DNA from: an uncultured Erythrobacter sp.
GTDB taxonomy: Bacteria; Pseudomonadota; Alphaproteobacteria; Sphingomonadales; Sphingomonadaceae
DNA: 64,000 nt
NCBI RefSeq assembly: GCF_958304185.1
Contig: NZ_OY284433.1
Location: forward strand, 1,302,001 to 1,366,000
Direction of reading: 5' to 3'
The translations under genes and the position numbers were made by a program. How positions within the stretch are numbered: the stretch's first letter is position 1; the number at the start of each line of letters is the position of its first letter. The notes below the pieces were generated by a model. The model ran no database searches. It was not told the origin of the DNA and saw only the letters and a list, made by a program, of their open reading frames with translations. Shown here piece by piece: positions 1-8,329 of the stretch.

Positions 1-1
1 C

Positions 2-421
2 GAGCTCGGTGATGGTGTGCGCATCGCATCGCTGACTGAATTTTCGGTGCTCAAAGGCGCTTTGCTTAAGATCGGCGATCGCAGTTTCATCGGGCGCGGC
101 ACGTTGATTAGCGCGCATAAGCAAGTAGAGATAGGCAATGACGTGCTTCTGGCAGAGTTCTGCGCGCTCCATGACAACAATCATGCCTTTCGCGACATGA
201 CTCAGCCTATCGCGCGCCAAGGGACCCACGCTCAACATGTGATTGTGGGGGAAAATGTTTGGATCGGTGCGCAATGCGTACTGCTTTCAGGGGTCCATAT
301 TCCAAGCGGCTGCGTTGTGGGCGCATCAGCGGTAGTGCACCACTCATTGAAAATACGAGAAAACACAATCATCGCCGGCACTCCTGCAAAGCAAGTCGGT
401 GCGAGGCATCAAGATCAGTGA
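2..421 (+). CDS. Hexapeptide-repeat acyltransferase, 5' end outside window
   Basis: The reading frame is open from the first bases of the window, so the gene begins upstream and only the C-terminal ~139 residues are seen. They show a left-handed beta-helix acyltransferase: repeated hexapeptide turns (IGDRSFIGRG, VGENVWIGAQ) and the typical end 'SVVHHSLKIRENTIIAGTPAKQVG'-like block, in which an I-x-A-G-x-P-A-K motif closes the helix. Family members transfer acetyl or similar groups from acyl-CoA to sugars of surface polysaccharides in the cytoplasm. A conserved H-D-N-N-H segment fits the catalytic His region of the maltose/WcaF-type acetyltransferases. It is the first visible gene of a + strand polysaccharide cluster. 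The acceptor sugar cannot be told from sequence. Confidence 0.8.
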   Translation, partial: ELGDGVRIASLTEFSVLKGALLKIGDRSFIGRGTLISAHKQVEIGNDVLLAEFCALHDNNHAFRDMTQPIARQGTHAQHVIVGENVWIGAQCVLLSGVHIPSGCVVGASAVVHHSLKIRENTIIAGTPAKQVGARHQDQ

Positions 422-431
422 GGATCTCAGC

Positions 432-1214
432 TTGAAGACAGTGATATTATGTGGCGGCAAAGGTACGCGCCTGGGTGAGGTTACGCAAAATATTATCCCC
501 AAACCGATGGTCGAGATAGGCGGCTTCCCGATCCTCGAGCATATCATGCGATATTACGGCAAGTTTGGACACAACGAGTTTGTACTTTGTGCAGGCCATC
601 TGAGCTGGTCGATAAAAAGCTACTTTAAGACGCTACACGAACGTCATAGCGATATGGTGATCGACTTTACCCGCGGCGGCCTTGAGTTGAAAGGCAGCAG
701 CGCTGTGCCAGATTGGACCGTCACCATCGCCGAGACCGGCGCTGACACCATGACAGCAGGCCGGGTGCGGAGGGTGCTGAAGTACTTGCCCACAGATGGC
801 TCCTTCATGCTGACCTACGGTGACGGCGTAGCGGATGTTGATTTGGACGCGCTGATAGCGTTTCATGAAAGCCATGGCCGCGGCCTGACCATGACCGGTG
901 TGATCCCCCCGGGCCGCTTTGGCGAGATCATCCACGACGGCGACACGGTCACTGACTGGGCCGAAAAGCCCCAACAAAGCGATCGCTACATTAATGGTGG
1001 CTTCATGGTGATGCGCCGTGACTTTGCGGAAAAATACATCGCGCCCTGCGATGACAGGATCATGCTTGAGCGGGATTCTTTCGAACAAGCCGCGCGAGAT
1101 CGGGAGATGATGCTATTTCGCCATAACGGGTTTTGGCAATGCATGGACACCGCCCGCGATTGGGAGGCGCTCAATAGCATTTGGGATGCGGGCAATGCCC
1201 CGTGGAGTGTTTAA
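432..1214 (+). CDS. rfbF: Glucose-1-phosphate cytidylyltransferase
   Basis: Makes CDP-glucose from glucose-1-phosphate and CTP, the first step to CDP-linked 6-deoxy and 3,6-dideoxy sugars. The N-terminal nucleotide-binding loop is clear (VILCGGKGTRLGE), followed by the family's I-P-K-P-M-V-E-I-G block, the YGDGVAD metal-binding segment and a G-G-F-M-V block. Length of ~260 residues is normal for RfbF. I chose the TTG at 432 because the protein family starts just before the GGKGTRLG loop and a GTGAGG Shine-Dalgarno lies 8 bases upstream. An in-frame GTG at 399 lies inside the previous gene and has no such site. RfbG follows directly, which strongly supports the call. Confidence 0.93.
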   Translation: MKTVILCGGKGTRLGEVTQNIIPKPMVEIGGFPILEHIMRYYGKFGHNEFVLCAGHLSWSIKSYFKTLHERHSDMVIDFTRGGLELKGSSAVPDWTVTIAETGADTMTAGRVRRVLKYLPTDGSFMLTYGDGVADVDLDALIAFHESHGRGLTMTGVIPPGRFGEIIHDGDTVTDWAEKPQQSDRYINGGFMVMRRDFAEKYIAPCDDRIMLERDSFEQAARDREMMLFRHNGFWQCMDTARDWEALNSIWDAGNAPWSV

Positions 1215-2348
1215 GTGCGCGCAAACACGATGACATTAGCAGAGTATTTCTGCGGGCGCCGGGTTCTTGTAACGGGGCACACCGGGTTTAAGGGCAGCTG
1301 GCTGACGCGATGGCTTGTCGACTTGGGCGCTGAGGTCACCGGGTTCTCTAACGAGATCCCAACGCAGCCCTCGCTCTTTGAGCTTCTTGGATGCGAAAAC
1401 ATCTGCGACCACCGCATTGGCGACATTTGCAATCAAGATGAGATAGAGATGGTCGTGCGAGAGGGCGCGTTTGATGTCGTCTTCCACTTGGCAGCTCAGT
1501 CGCTGGTGCGCAAATCCTACGCTGACCCCATTGCAACAATCGCCACCAATATACTGGGCACGGGGCATGTGCTGGAGGCGGTGCGCCACGCCGGGCACCC
1601 ATGCAACATCGTGGCGATCACCTCGGACAAGTGCTACGCCAATGAGGGAAGCCTCTGGGGCTTTCGCGAAACCGATCCGATGGGTGGGCACGATCCCTAC
1701 AGCATGAGCAAAGGCGCCGCCGAGCTGGTGATCGACAGCTGGCGCCGCAGCTACTTCTCGGACCCAGACAGTCCCATCCGCTTGGCCAGCGCACGCGCGG
1801 GCAACGTCATTGGCGGCGGGGATTGGGCGCAGGATCGCATCGTCCCAGACTGTGTCTCATCCTTGATCGCGGGCAAACCCATCAAGGTCCGCAATCCGGT
1901 CGCAACCCGCCCCTGGCAACATGTGGTCGAGCCGCTTGGAGGCTATTTGCTGTTGGCCGCCCGAATGGCTGACACCAGCGCAGCCCCGGTGGACCAAGGC
2001 TGGAACTTTGGCCCTCGCGCCGCCGACACTCGCTCGGTGCGAGAACTGGTAGAGTGCTTGCTGGACAACTGGGGTGCAGGAAGCTGGATCGATGCAAGCT
2101 CGCGCGGGGCCCTAGATGAGGCAAAGACGCTCAGCCTGAACTGCGAGAAAGCGGCGCTGCAGCTGCAATGGCATCCGGTCTGGGACTTTAAGCGCGCTGT
2201 CGAAGAAACGGTCCGCTGGTATAAGGTGTTCGCTAGGCAGGACACACAGGCTCTGCAGGCGATCACGCTCGAGCAGGTGCGCGCGTATCAGAGCGAAGCC
2301 ACCATCTTCGATTTGCCAGTTCGCCCAAGCTCTAACCAGATAGTCTAA
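1215..2348 (+). CDS. rfbG: CDP-glucose 4,6-dehydratase
   Basis: Converts CDP-glucose to CDP-4-keto-6-deoxyglucose with bound NAD. An extended short-chain dehydrogenase: Rossmann motif VLVTGHTGFKGSWL near residue 20, 'HLAAQSLVRKSY' as in RfbG enzymes, and the catalytic Y-x-x-x-K as YSMSK. Its 377 residues fit the family. It begins with GTG right after the rfbF stop; an ATG five codons later is an alternative start. Its stop overlaps the next ATG by one base (TAATG), so translation is probably coupled. With rfbF it commits the cluster to a CDP-6-deoxyhexose branch. No RfbH-type dehydrase is visible, so a 3,6-dideoxy product cannot be confirmed from this window. Confidence 0.93.
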   Translation: MRANTMTLAEYFCGRRVLVTGHTGFKGSWLTRWLVDLGAEVTGFSNEIPTQPSLFELLGCENICDHRIGDICNQDEIEMVVREGAFDVVFHLAAQSLVRKSYADPIATIATNILGTGHVLEAVRHAGHPCNIVAITSDKCYANEGSLWGFRETDPMGGHDPYSMSKGAAELVIDSWRRSYFSDPDSPIRLASARAGNVIGGGDWAQDRIVPDCVSSLIAGKPIKVRNPVATRPWQHVVEPLGGYLLLAARMADTSAAPVDQGWNFGPRAADTRSVRELVECLLDNWGAGSWIDASSRGALDEAKTLSLNCEKAALQLQWHPVWDFKRAVEETVRWYKVFARQDTQALQAITLEQVRAYQSEATIFDLPVRPSSNQIV

Positions 2349-3532
2349 TGAAAATACTTCTTCTTACAGGCAGTATGGATGTGTCAGCCGGGGGCCCACC
2401 GCGCGTTGTGGCGGGCAGCGCCATCGGATTGGCCAGCCAAGGCCATGAGGTGAAGATCGCAAGCCTCGCGAGCCTCGCCGCACCAGAAGAGAAGATTTTA
2501 GAAGACTTTTCAGGCCTCGCCACCCCCAACATCTCGCTGCATGTCTACCCAGCCTCACTGCCCCACCAACTGGGCCGCAGCGCGATGATGCAGCGCGATT
2601 TGCCCCACATGCTGGACGGCTGCTCCGCAGTGCATGTCCATGGAGTTTGGGAGCAGTGCCTGGCCGATGTCGCTCGCGCGGCCACAAAGTTGGGCATTCC
2701 GGTTTTTGTCTCGGCCCATGGGATGCTGGACCCCTGGTCGATGCGCCAATCCCGCTGGAAGAAGGTTATTGCTTTGCGCCTGCTGGGAACCGGCAAGATG
2801 CTGCGCTCGGCCAAGGCGATCATCTACGGCACCCAGGATGAGCGGCAAGACTGTGCCTCTGTCCTGCCCGGAAGTGCCAGCGCGATTGTGCCCAACGGAA
2901 TTGCCCTAGAGAGCCTATCACTCGATCAACTGCCCGACGATACGGACCTGCTGCGCCGGTTCCCGCAATTGGCGGATTGGCAGACAACGATCCTGTTTTT
3001 TAGCCGAATCCACCCTAAAAAGGGTGTCAATCTTTTGATTGATGCCTTCTTAGCTTGCGCGCCTGAGGCGCCTGGCGCAGGCTTATTGATCGCCGGGATT
3101 GCCCAGGATGCCGAGTTTGAGACCCTGCTGCGCCGGAAGATCAGCGACAGCTCCTATGCAGATCGTATCATTTTCACTACCGATCTGAGCGGTGAAGAGG
3201 CCCGCGTTGTCTTTCGGCAGTCCGAGATCTTCGCTCTGCCCTCGCATCAAGAAGGGTTCTCGATGGCGATTCTCGAGGCGATGGCTCTTGAAAAGCCGCT
3301 GTTGATCACCGACCGCTGCCACCTCCCCGACGTCTCGGGCAGCTGGGCCTGCGGTGTCGTGGTCAAGGATGACATCGCAGGCATCACAGAGGGGCTGCGA
3401 GAATTGCTAGCCAAAACCCCTGATGCGCTGAACTGCATGGGCCAAAACGGACGACGGGTTGTCGAACAGAATTTCAGCTGGGATGCCGTCGCGCGCAAGC
3501 TTGGGCGTCTCTACAGAGGAGAGATGTCCTGA
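2348..3532 (+). CDS. Glycosyltransferase family 4
   Basis: A GT-B fold transferase predicted to add one sugar to the lipid-linked polysaccharide repeat on the inner face of the membrane. The N-terminal half has the GT4 acceptor-side pattern (LLLTGSMDVSAGGPPRVVAG), and the C-terminal half has the nucleotide-sugar site: 'FFSRIHPKKGVNLLIDAF' and the E-x7-E motif in 'SHQEGFSMAILEAMALEKP'. Length 394 residues is standard. It overlaps neighbours by one base at each end (TAATG, TGATG), placing it firmly in one operon with rfbFG. Donor and acceptor are unknown; position after rfbG makes the CDP-deoxy sugar a possible donor, but that is inference only. Confidence 0.88.
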   Translation: MKILLLTGSMDVSAGGPPRVVAGSAIGLASQGHEVKIASLASLAAPEEKILEDFSGLATPNISLHVYPASLPHQLGRSAMMQRDLPHMLDGCSAVHVHGVWEQCLADVARAATKLGIPVFVSAHGMLDPWSMRQSRWKKVIALRLLGTGKMLRSAKAIIYGTQDERQDCASVLPGSASAIVPNGIALESLSLDQLPDDTDLLRRFPQLADWQTTILFFSRIHPKKGVNLLIDAFLACAPEAPGAGLLIAGIAQDAEFETLLRRKISDSSYADRIIFTTDLSGEEARVVFRQSEIFALPSHQEGFSMAILEAMALEKPLLITDRCHLPDVSGSWACGVVVKDDIAGITEGLRELLAKTPDALNCMGQNGRRVVEQNFSWDAVARKLGRLYRGEMS

Positions 3533-4452
3533 TGGCCCTCTCTGGGACAACGCTTGTGACGGGCGGCTCGGGCTTTATCGGCGCAGCCCTGTCTCAGGCT
3601 CTTCGCTTCTCTGGTAGCGCGGTTCTTGCGCCGGACCACCGCACGCTGGATCTCACCGACCGCGCGGCCGTGGCCGCGTTTCTAGAGGAACATCGCGTGC
3701 AGAGCATTATGCACTTTGCCTCGCGGGGGGTTATTGCCGACCCGTCCGACACGAGCCTTATCGACGAAGAACGCGCCATGGTGCAAGCGCTCTGCGACGG
3801 GCTGAATGGGGGCGGTACGTTCTTCTACGCTGGAAGCATGTCGGAATACGGCCAATCAGGGCATCTATCTGAGACCGCGGCCTGCACACCTCAGAACGCC
3901 TATGCGCGCGCTAAACTGGAGGCCGGGCTCTGGCTGCGGCGACACGCACCTGAGCGTGGGATCACCCCCGTCGTGGGCCGTATCTTTGGGGCCTATGGCC
4001 CCGGCGAGGCGCCAAGCCGGCTCTTCCCGCAGGTGATTGCGGCCCTGAAATCCGGCTCGCCTGTAGATTTGAGCGACGGATCGCAGGTGCGCGACTTCGT
4101 GCATGTCACAGATGTCGCGCGGGCGAGTATCGGGCTTATGATGCTAAAAAATCCGCCAGATTGTGTAAACTTGGGCACCGGAATCGGCGTGAGCGTCAGA
4201 TACGCCATTAAACGTCTGGGGCAAGAGCTAGGCTACCCCCTCGATTACCTACGCTTCGGCGCTCGTGCGCGCTCGGCCCACGATCTTGATGTTCTGGTTG
4301 CCTGCCCGCAACGGCTGCGAGACGCGTTGGGTTGGACATTACCGCAGCGCTTGCAGGATGGGGTGCCGATTCTACCGCTTATGATGCCCGACATGCTGAC
4401 GCGCAAAGACAGCCCACCTACAAGAGACCAGCAAGCCTGCAAGCATGATTGA
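3532..4452 (+). CDS. NAD-dependent sugar epimerase/reductase
   Basis: An extended SDR enzyme acting on a nucleotide sugar. The N-terminus has the Rossmann signature LVTGGSGFIGAALSQAL, then 'YAGSMSEYG' as the serine/threonine strand, and YARAK as catalytic Y-x-x-x-K. R-D-F-V-H-V-T-D-V-A is the sugar-nucleotide domain signature. At 306 residues it is the size of CDP-abequose or CDP-paratose synthases, which reduce the 4-keto group of CDP-sugars. Given rfbF and rfbG two genes upstream, a 4-reductase of CDP-4-keto-6-deoxyglucose is the simplest inference, but UDP- or dTDP-sugar epimerase cannot be excluded. It overlaps the next gene by 8 bases. Confidence 0.82.
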   Translation: MALSGTTLVTGGSGFIGAALSQALRFSGSAVLAPDHRTLDLTDRAAVAAFLEEHRVQSIMHFASRGVIADPSDTSLIDEERAMVQALCDGLNGGGTFFYAGSMSEYGQSGHLSETAACTPQNAYARAKLEAGLWLRRHAPERGITPVVGRIFGAYGPGEAPSRLFPQVIAALKSGSPVDLSDGSQVRDFVHVTDVARASIGLMMLKNPPDCVNLGTGIGVSVRYAIKRLGQELGYPLDYLRFGARARSAHDLDVLVACPQRLRDALGWTLPQRLQDGVPILPLMMPDMLTRKDSPPTRDQQACKHD

Positions 4453-4984
4453 CGTTGCTGCCAATCGATCCGCTTCAAAGTGGACCTTGAAAGAGAAAAT
4501 GGGCCGTGCACTCTGGGCCTTGGCGTCCCCATTCTGGCGTGCGAGCCCGCGCATTTGCTGGAGCTGGCGCCGAGCCATGCTGCGCCTATTTGGGGCTCAG
4601 ATCGGGGCCAGTGTTCATATCTATCCGACTGCGCGCATCGCGATCCCTTGGAACCTGCAGGTCGAGGACTATGTGGCGATTGGAGATCACGCGATCATCT
4701 ATTCGCTTGGGAAGATACACCTGAAGGCCCGAGCCACTGTATCGCAATACGCTCACCTCTGTGCGGGCACCCATGATTGGCGCGATAAGGCGATGCCGCT
4801 TCTCAAGCCGCCCATAACCATCGGAGAGGACGTTTGGATCTGCGCAGAGGCCTTTGTTGGCCCAGGTGTCCACGTGGCTGCGCGGGCCATCGTCGGCGCC
4901 CGGGCGGTGGTCACAAAAGACATTGATGCGGATCAGATCGTCGTAGGAAATCCCGCAAGGCAGATCGGGCTGCGGCAGCCCTGA
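4445..4984 (+). CDS. WcaF-like colanic-acid-type acetyltransferase
   Basis: A 179-residue left-handed beta-helix O-acetyltransferase. The N-terminal third (WALASPFWRASPRICWSWRR) matches the WcaF/WcaB-type leader that precedes the hexapeptide coils. The coils follow (IAIPWNLQVEDYVAIGDHA, ITIGEDVWICAEAFVGPGV), and the closing loop is VVGNPARQIG. The His in 'LCAGTHDW' is the usual catalytic residue position. It should acetylate a sugar of the surface polysaccharide repeat unit in the cytoplasm. The start lies inside the previous gene, giving an 8-base overlap. A 22-base gap separates it from the next glycosyltransferase. Confidence 0.87.
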   Translation: MIDVAANRSASKWTLKEKMGRALWALASPFWRASPRICWSWRRAMLRLFGAQIGASVHIYPTARIAIPWNLQVEDYVAIGDHAIIYSLGKIHLKARATVSQYAHLCAGTHDWRDKAMPLLKPPITIGEDVWICAEAFVGPGVHVAARAIVGARAVVTKDIDADQIVVGNPARQIGLRQP

Positions 4985-5006
4985 CGAGTTCAGCAAAGAG
5001 CAAACC

Positions 5007-5921
5007 ATGACAGTAACGGTGATCATCCTCACCAAGAATGAGGCGATGCATATCGAGCGCGCTATCGCCTCAATTGCCACTTTTGCCGATCGCTGCATGG
5101 TAGTGGACAGCGGTTCAACGGACAACACAGTCGCGCTAGCCGAGGCCCATGGCGCGCAAGTTGTTTGCAATCCTTGGACCAATTATGCAACGCAGTTCAA
5201 TTGGGCCTTAAGCCAGCTCGATAGCGGCACAGACTGGGTGCTGCGGCTGGATGCAGATGAGATTATCTCGGAGGCATTGGCTGAAGAGATTGCCCGCGGC
5301 TTGTCGAACGTCCCAGCCGCCACGGCAGGGATCTTCCTGCAACGGCGGATGACATTTATGGGTCAGCCCATCCGCTACGGTGGCGTGTTTCCTCTGCAGG
5401 TGCTGCGTCTCTTCCGGTATGGTGCAGGTCGCTGCGAGAACCGTTGGATGGACGAACATATCATCGTTGATGGCCCGACGCAGGTGTTTAAGGGCGAACT
5501 GCTGGACGACAACTTACACGGCCTGACTTGGTGGACCGACAAACACAACCACTATGCCTCACGCGAGGTGATTGACCTCTTGAACTTGGAATTTGGCTTC
5601 ATCCCCCACGAAACAGTTGCGAACCTTCAAGAACGGCGCCAGGTTGGCGTTAAGCGCTGGATCAAAGAGCATGTCTATGCGCGTTTACCCGGGGGAAGCA
5701 GGGCGTTTCTGTACTTTCTTTACCGTTATGTTATCCGATTCGGGTTCCTGGATGGGAAGAATGGCACCGCGTTCCACGTTCTGCAGGGGTTTTGGTACCG
5801 CTACCTTGTTGATGCGAAGATCACCGAGGTGCGGTCCTACATGCAAAAAACGCGCAAATCCGCGCCCGAGGCCATCAAGCATGTATTAGGAATTGACGTC
5901 TCAGCGCAGAAAGACGACTGA
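5007..5921 (+). CDS. Glycosyltransferase family 2
   Basis: A GT-A inverting transferase of 304 residues. The N-terminal nucleotide-sugar domain is plain: 'VIILTKNEAMHIERAIASI', V-V-D-S-G-S-T-D-N-T, and the metal-binding R-L-D-A-D-E (DxD-type). The middle part (GVFPLQVLRLFRYGAGRCENRWMDEH) resembles LPS-core GT2 enzymes of the WaaE/LgtF type, which add beta-glucose to heptose or to lipid-linked repeats. It is cytoplasmic, with a short hydrophobic stretch near residue 230 that may touch the membrane. It stands in the polysaccharide operon 22 bases after the acetyltransferase. The acceptor is unknown. Confidence 0.88.
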   Translation: MTVTVIILTKNEAMHIERAIASIATFADRCMVVDSGSTDNTVALAEAHGAQVVCNPWTNYATQFNWALSQLDSGTDWVLRLDADEIISEALAEEIARGLSNVPAATAGIFLQRRMTFMGQPIRYGGVFPLQVLRLFRYGAGRCENRWMDEHIIVDGPTQVFKGELLDDNLHGLTWWTDKHNHYASREVIDLLNLEFGFIPHETVANLQERRQVGVKRWIKEHVYARLPGGSRAFLYFLYRYVIRFGFLDGKNGTAFHVLQGFWYRYLVDAKITEVRSYMQKTRKSAPEAIKHVLGIDVSAQKDD

Positions 5922-5979
5922 GCGCGTTCGGGCATAAGCACCTGATCTAAGTATAATTCTTGAGAAACGGAGCTTGAAA

Positions 5980-6993
5980 TTGACCTGTGTGATTGCTGTT
6001 GAGAACTCGACATGGAACAACATAGGTGATGCGTTCTATCAGCAATCAATCATGATGTGCTTGCAACAGAGCCTGCCTGATGCAAAAATCGTCTCATTTG
6101 ATGGACCGTTTCGCCGGGCATTCCGCCCAAGAGGATTTGCAAAAAACGGATATGATGCGCGCTTTGCGACGCAAGCCGACCACTATGTCTTTTCTGGACC
6201 AATCCTTGGGGAGGGGTTCTTTGAAGAATATGGCCCGCTGATCGAGCACATCGTCGCCAAAGGGGCGAGCTACAGCCTGCAGTCGATCCACGCCTATGCC
6301 GAAGACGCGCTGCTCGAGCGGATGCGCGCCTTCTTCAAGACATATCCGCCTCTCGCCTTCCAGACGCGCGATACTTTCACCTTTAACAAGTTCAAGGGGC
6401 TGGACGTCCCGATGTATGATGGGATCTGCTTTGCCTTTTTTGTCTCGAAGCTGCCCAACATACCGACTGTGAAGCCCGAAAAGCCATTTGTTGCGGTCAG
6501 CTTCCACGCGAGCCCGGATCCGGACATCCAACTGTCTAACAACAACGAGTTGCCCCTGACGAAGCGCGTCACCGTTGGTCCGCAGAATAAATCAAACTGG
6601 AGGATCCGGCGACAGTTCGACTTTCGGCGAAGCTATCCCACGACGCTTGGCGAGTTTGATATCGTCCGCCCCGTGCATAGCTTCTACCCAAGCCCCCATC
6701 TTCTGTTTGCCAGGCCGTCGTCGTTCATCACATATAACCCACTGAACTTTATAGCGATCTATGCCAATTGTGCGGCAGTGATCACAGATCGGGTGCATGC
6801 GGGCGTCGCGGCCTTGTCGCATGGGAAACCTGCTTATGTGACATCTTTGGACACGCGGTACGCAATCTTCGAACATGCCCCTGTTACGCGCAGTGGAGAC
6901 TTCCTCGAGCTGGATAAAGAGATGCTCGACACGCGGTTTAGCGAGATCAAGTTATGGCTGGCGCAAGCCTATCAGTCTTTGCTTGTCAGGTGA
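5980..6993 (+). CDS. Polysaccharide pyruvyl transferase-like protein
   Basis: Resembles the polysaccharide pyruvyltransferase fold (PF04230), a GT-B-like family that adds ketal pyruvate to sugars. The diagnostic region is near the C-terminus: 'IYANCAAVITDRVHAGVAALSHGKPAY', containing the D-R-x-H-A-G segment followed by the G-K-P motif. The N-terminus (NSTWNNIGDAFYQQSI) is the usual nucleotide-fold opening with N-x-G-D. I prefer the TTG at 5980 because GGAG at 5969-5972 lies seven bases upstream; the TTG at 5974 is only one base from it. The divergent middle region leaves open a different transfer reaction. It sits between a glycosyltransferase and the flippase. Confidence 0.7.
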   Translation: MTCVIAVENSTWNNIGDAFYQQSIMMCLQQSLPDAKIVSFDGPFRRAFRPRGFAKNGYDARFATQADHYVFSGPILGEGFFEEYGPLIEHIVAKGASYSLQSIHAYAEDALLERMRAFFKTYPPLAFQTRDTFTFNKFKGLDVPMYDGICFAFFVSKLPNIPTVKPEKPFVAVSFHASPDPDIQLSNNNELPLTKRVTVGPQNKSNWRIRRQFDFRRSYPTTLGEFDIVRPVHSFYPSPHLLFARPSSFITYNPLNFIAIYANCAAVITDRVHAGVAALSHGKPAYVTSLDTRYAIFEHAPVTRSGDFLELDKEMLDTRFSEIKLWLAQAYQSLLVR

Positions 6994-7009
6994 TCCGCGG
7001 CAGTCGCTG

Positions 7010-8275
7010 ATGAAGTTCAGCAGAACAGTCATTGAGACCGCGGTCAGCTCTACTCTCGTCATCGTTGGGACTTTCGTTTCGGGTGTGTTGATTGCGCGCC
7101 TCTTGGGCCCAGAGGCAAGGGGCGCATATGGGATCATCATCTTGGCAACGCAGATCGGCTTTGGCTTCGGCACGCTGTCGTTCTTTGATGCTCTTGTAAT
7201 CGGCAGCAAGAAACGCCGAAACGTCTTTCGTTATGCCAGCGTCGCCTTTTGGGCCGGGCTGGGAATTGTGTTCATTTCCACGCTGAGCGGTTGGGGTGTC
7301 TTCATTGCGCTCAACGGGGTAGCGTTCCCCCAACTGGGCATGCTTGCGCTGCTCATCGCGGGTTTCATGTGCGTAGAGAGCGTGAATAGGTCGCTTTATT
7401 CAATCGAGTTGGCCTCGGGAAATTACTCTAATGTAAACCGCGAGCGCGTGATTGCGGTCTTATGCTTCAGCGCGATTGTAGTCTGCCTGATTGTGTTGGG
7501 TATAAGCTCAATGCTTCTGCTCTTTCTCGGATTCATTGTTGCAAAGTTGCCCGTCTTTGTGCTGCGCTTATACCGGTTTTGGCCCCATATCGGGCGGCGG
7601 TTCTCGCGGCCGTTCTTTCAACGGACCGCTGGGACGGCCCTTCGCTTGCATCTGCCGTTCAGCTTGTCGCTTTGCGCCACCCAGATCGACAAGATCGTGA
7701 TTGCGGGTTTCTTTCCCGCCACTGATTTCGGCTTCTATCTTGTGGCATATTCGACTGTGAGCATCTTTTTTTCGGTGCCGATGCAGATCATTGGCCTCCT
7801 CGCGCTCCCAGAGTTTTCAGGACCGGATCGCGCCATGGTGCGCATGAAATTCGAGCGAACCTTTCGCCTGTTGCTTGTTTTTTCTGTGTGCGCCGTCGGC
7901 GTGGCGGTGCCCCTTGCCAACCTGCTTATTCCTTGGATGTTTGGGACCGCCTTCCTGCCAGCCACCGCTTTCGCGCTTCCTGTATCTCTGCTAACCGCTG
8001 CAATCAGTATCCGCATGGTCCTTGTTGAGCTACTGCGTGCGTTTGAACTTTGGAAAGTCCAAGCGGTATTAGAGCTGACCACAATTGCCTTCAGCCTAAT
8101 GGCAGCGCTGGCGGCGGGCGGCTCCGTGACATACTTCGTCTATGTCCTTTGGGTGGGATTCACGGTATCGCTTATCGCATGTCTGGCGCTGTTGGCATTC
8201 CATCACAAGGTCATCTCCTTATCGGCCTTGGTTCCAAGTCTTTCAGAAATCGCCAACTTAGTAAGGCAGAGATAA
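7010..8275 (+). CDS. Wzx-type oligosaccharide flippase
   Basis: A polytopic membrane protein of 421 residues with about 12 hydrophobic segments, opening with 'RTVIETAVSSTLVIVGTF' and I-A-R-L-L-G-P-E-A-R-G. That last pattern is characteristic of polysaccharide-biosynthesis MOP-superfamily flippases. The role would be to move undecaprenyl-linked repeat units across the inner membrane. The open frame extends 45 codons upstream into the preceding gene; the ATG at 7010 lies just before the conserved first helix and 16 bases after that gene's stop, so I take it as the start. The neighbouring Wzy-like polymerase supports a Wzx/Wzy-dependent pathway. Confidence 0.85.
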   Translation: MKFSRTVIETAVSSTLVIVGTFVSGVLIARLLGPEARGAYGIIILATQIGFGFGTLSFFDALVIGSKKRRNVFRYASVAFWAGLGIVFISTLSGWGVFIALNGVAFPQLGMLALLIAGFMCVESVNRSLYSIELASGNYSNVNRERVIAVLCFSAIVVCLIVLGISSMLLLFLGFIVAKLPVFVLRLYRFWPHIGRRFSRPFFQRTAGTALRLHLPFSLSLCATQIDKIVIAGFFPATDFGFYLVAYSTVSIFFSVPMQIIGLLALPEFSGPDRAMVRMKFERTFRLLLVFSVCAVGVAVPLANLLIPWMFGTAFLPATAFALPVSLLTAAISIRMVLVELLRAFELWKVQAVLELTTIAFSLMAALAAGGSVTYFVYVLWVGFTVSLIACLALLAFHHKVISLSALVPSLSEIANLVRQR

Positions 8276-8329
8276 GGCTGTCGCGAGGTACAACCGTGAA
8301 AGCAGGCGCAGGGAAGCCAAAGTGATGGC

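Noticed and set aside
399-431. Longer rfbF start at GTG 399
   Set aside because: It would add 11 residues before the nucleotide-binding loop and lies within the previous gene; the TTG at 432 has a good ribosome site.
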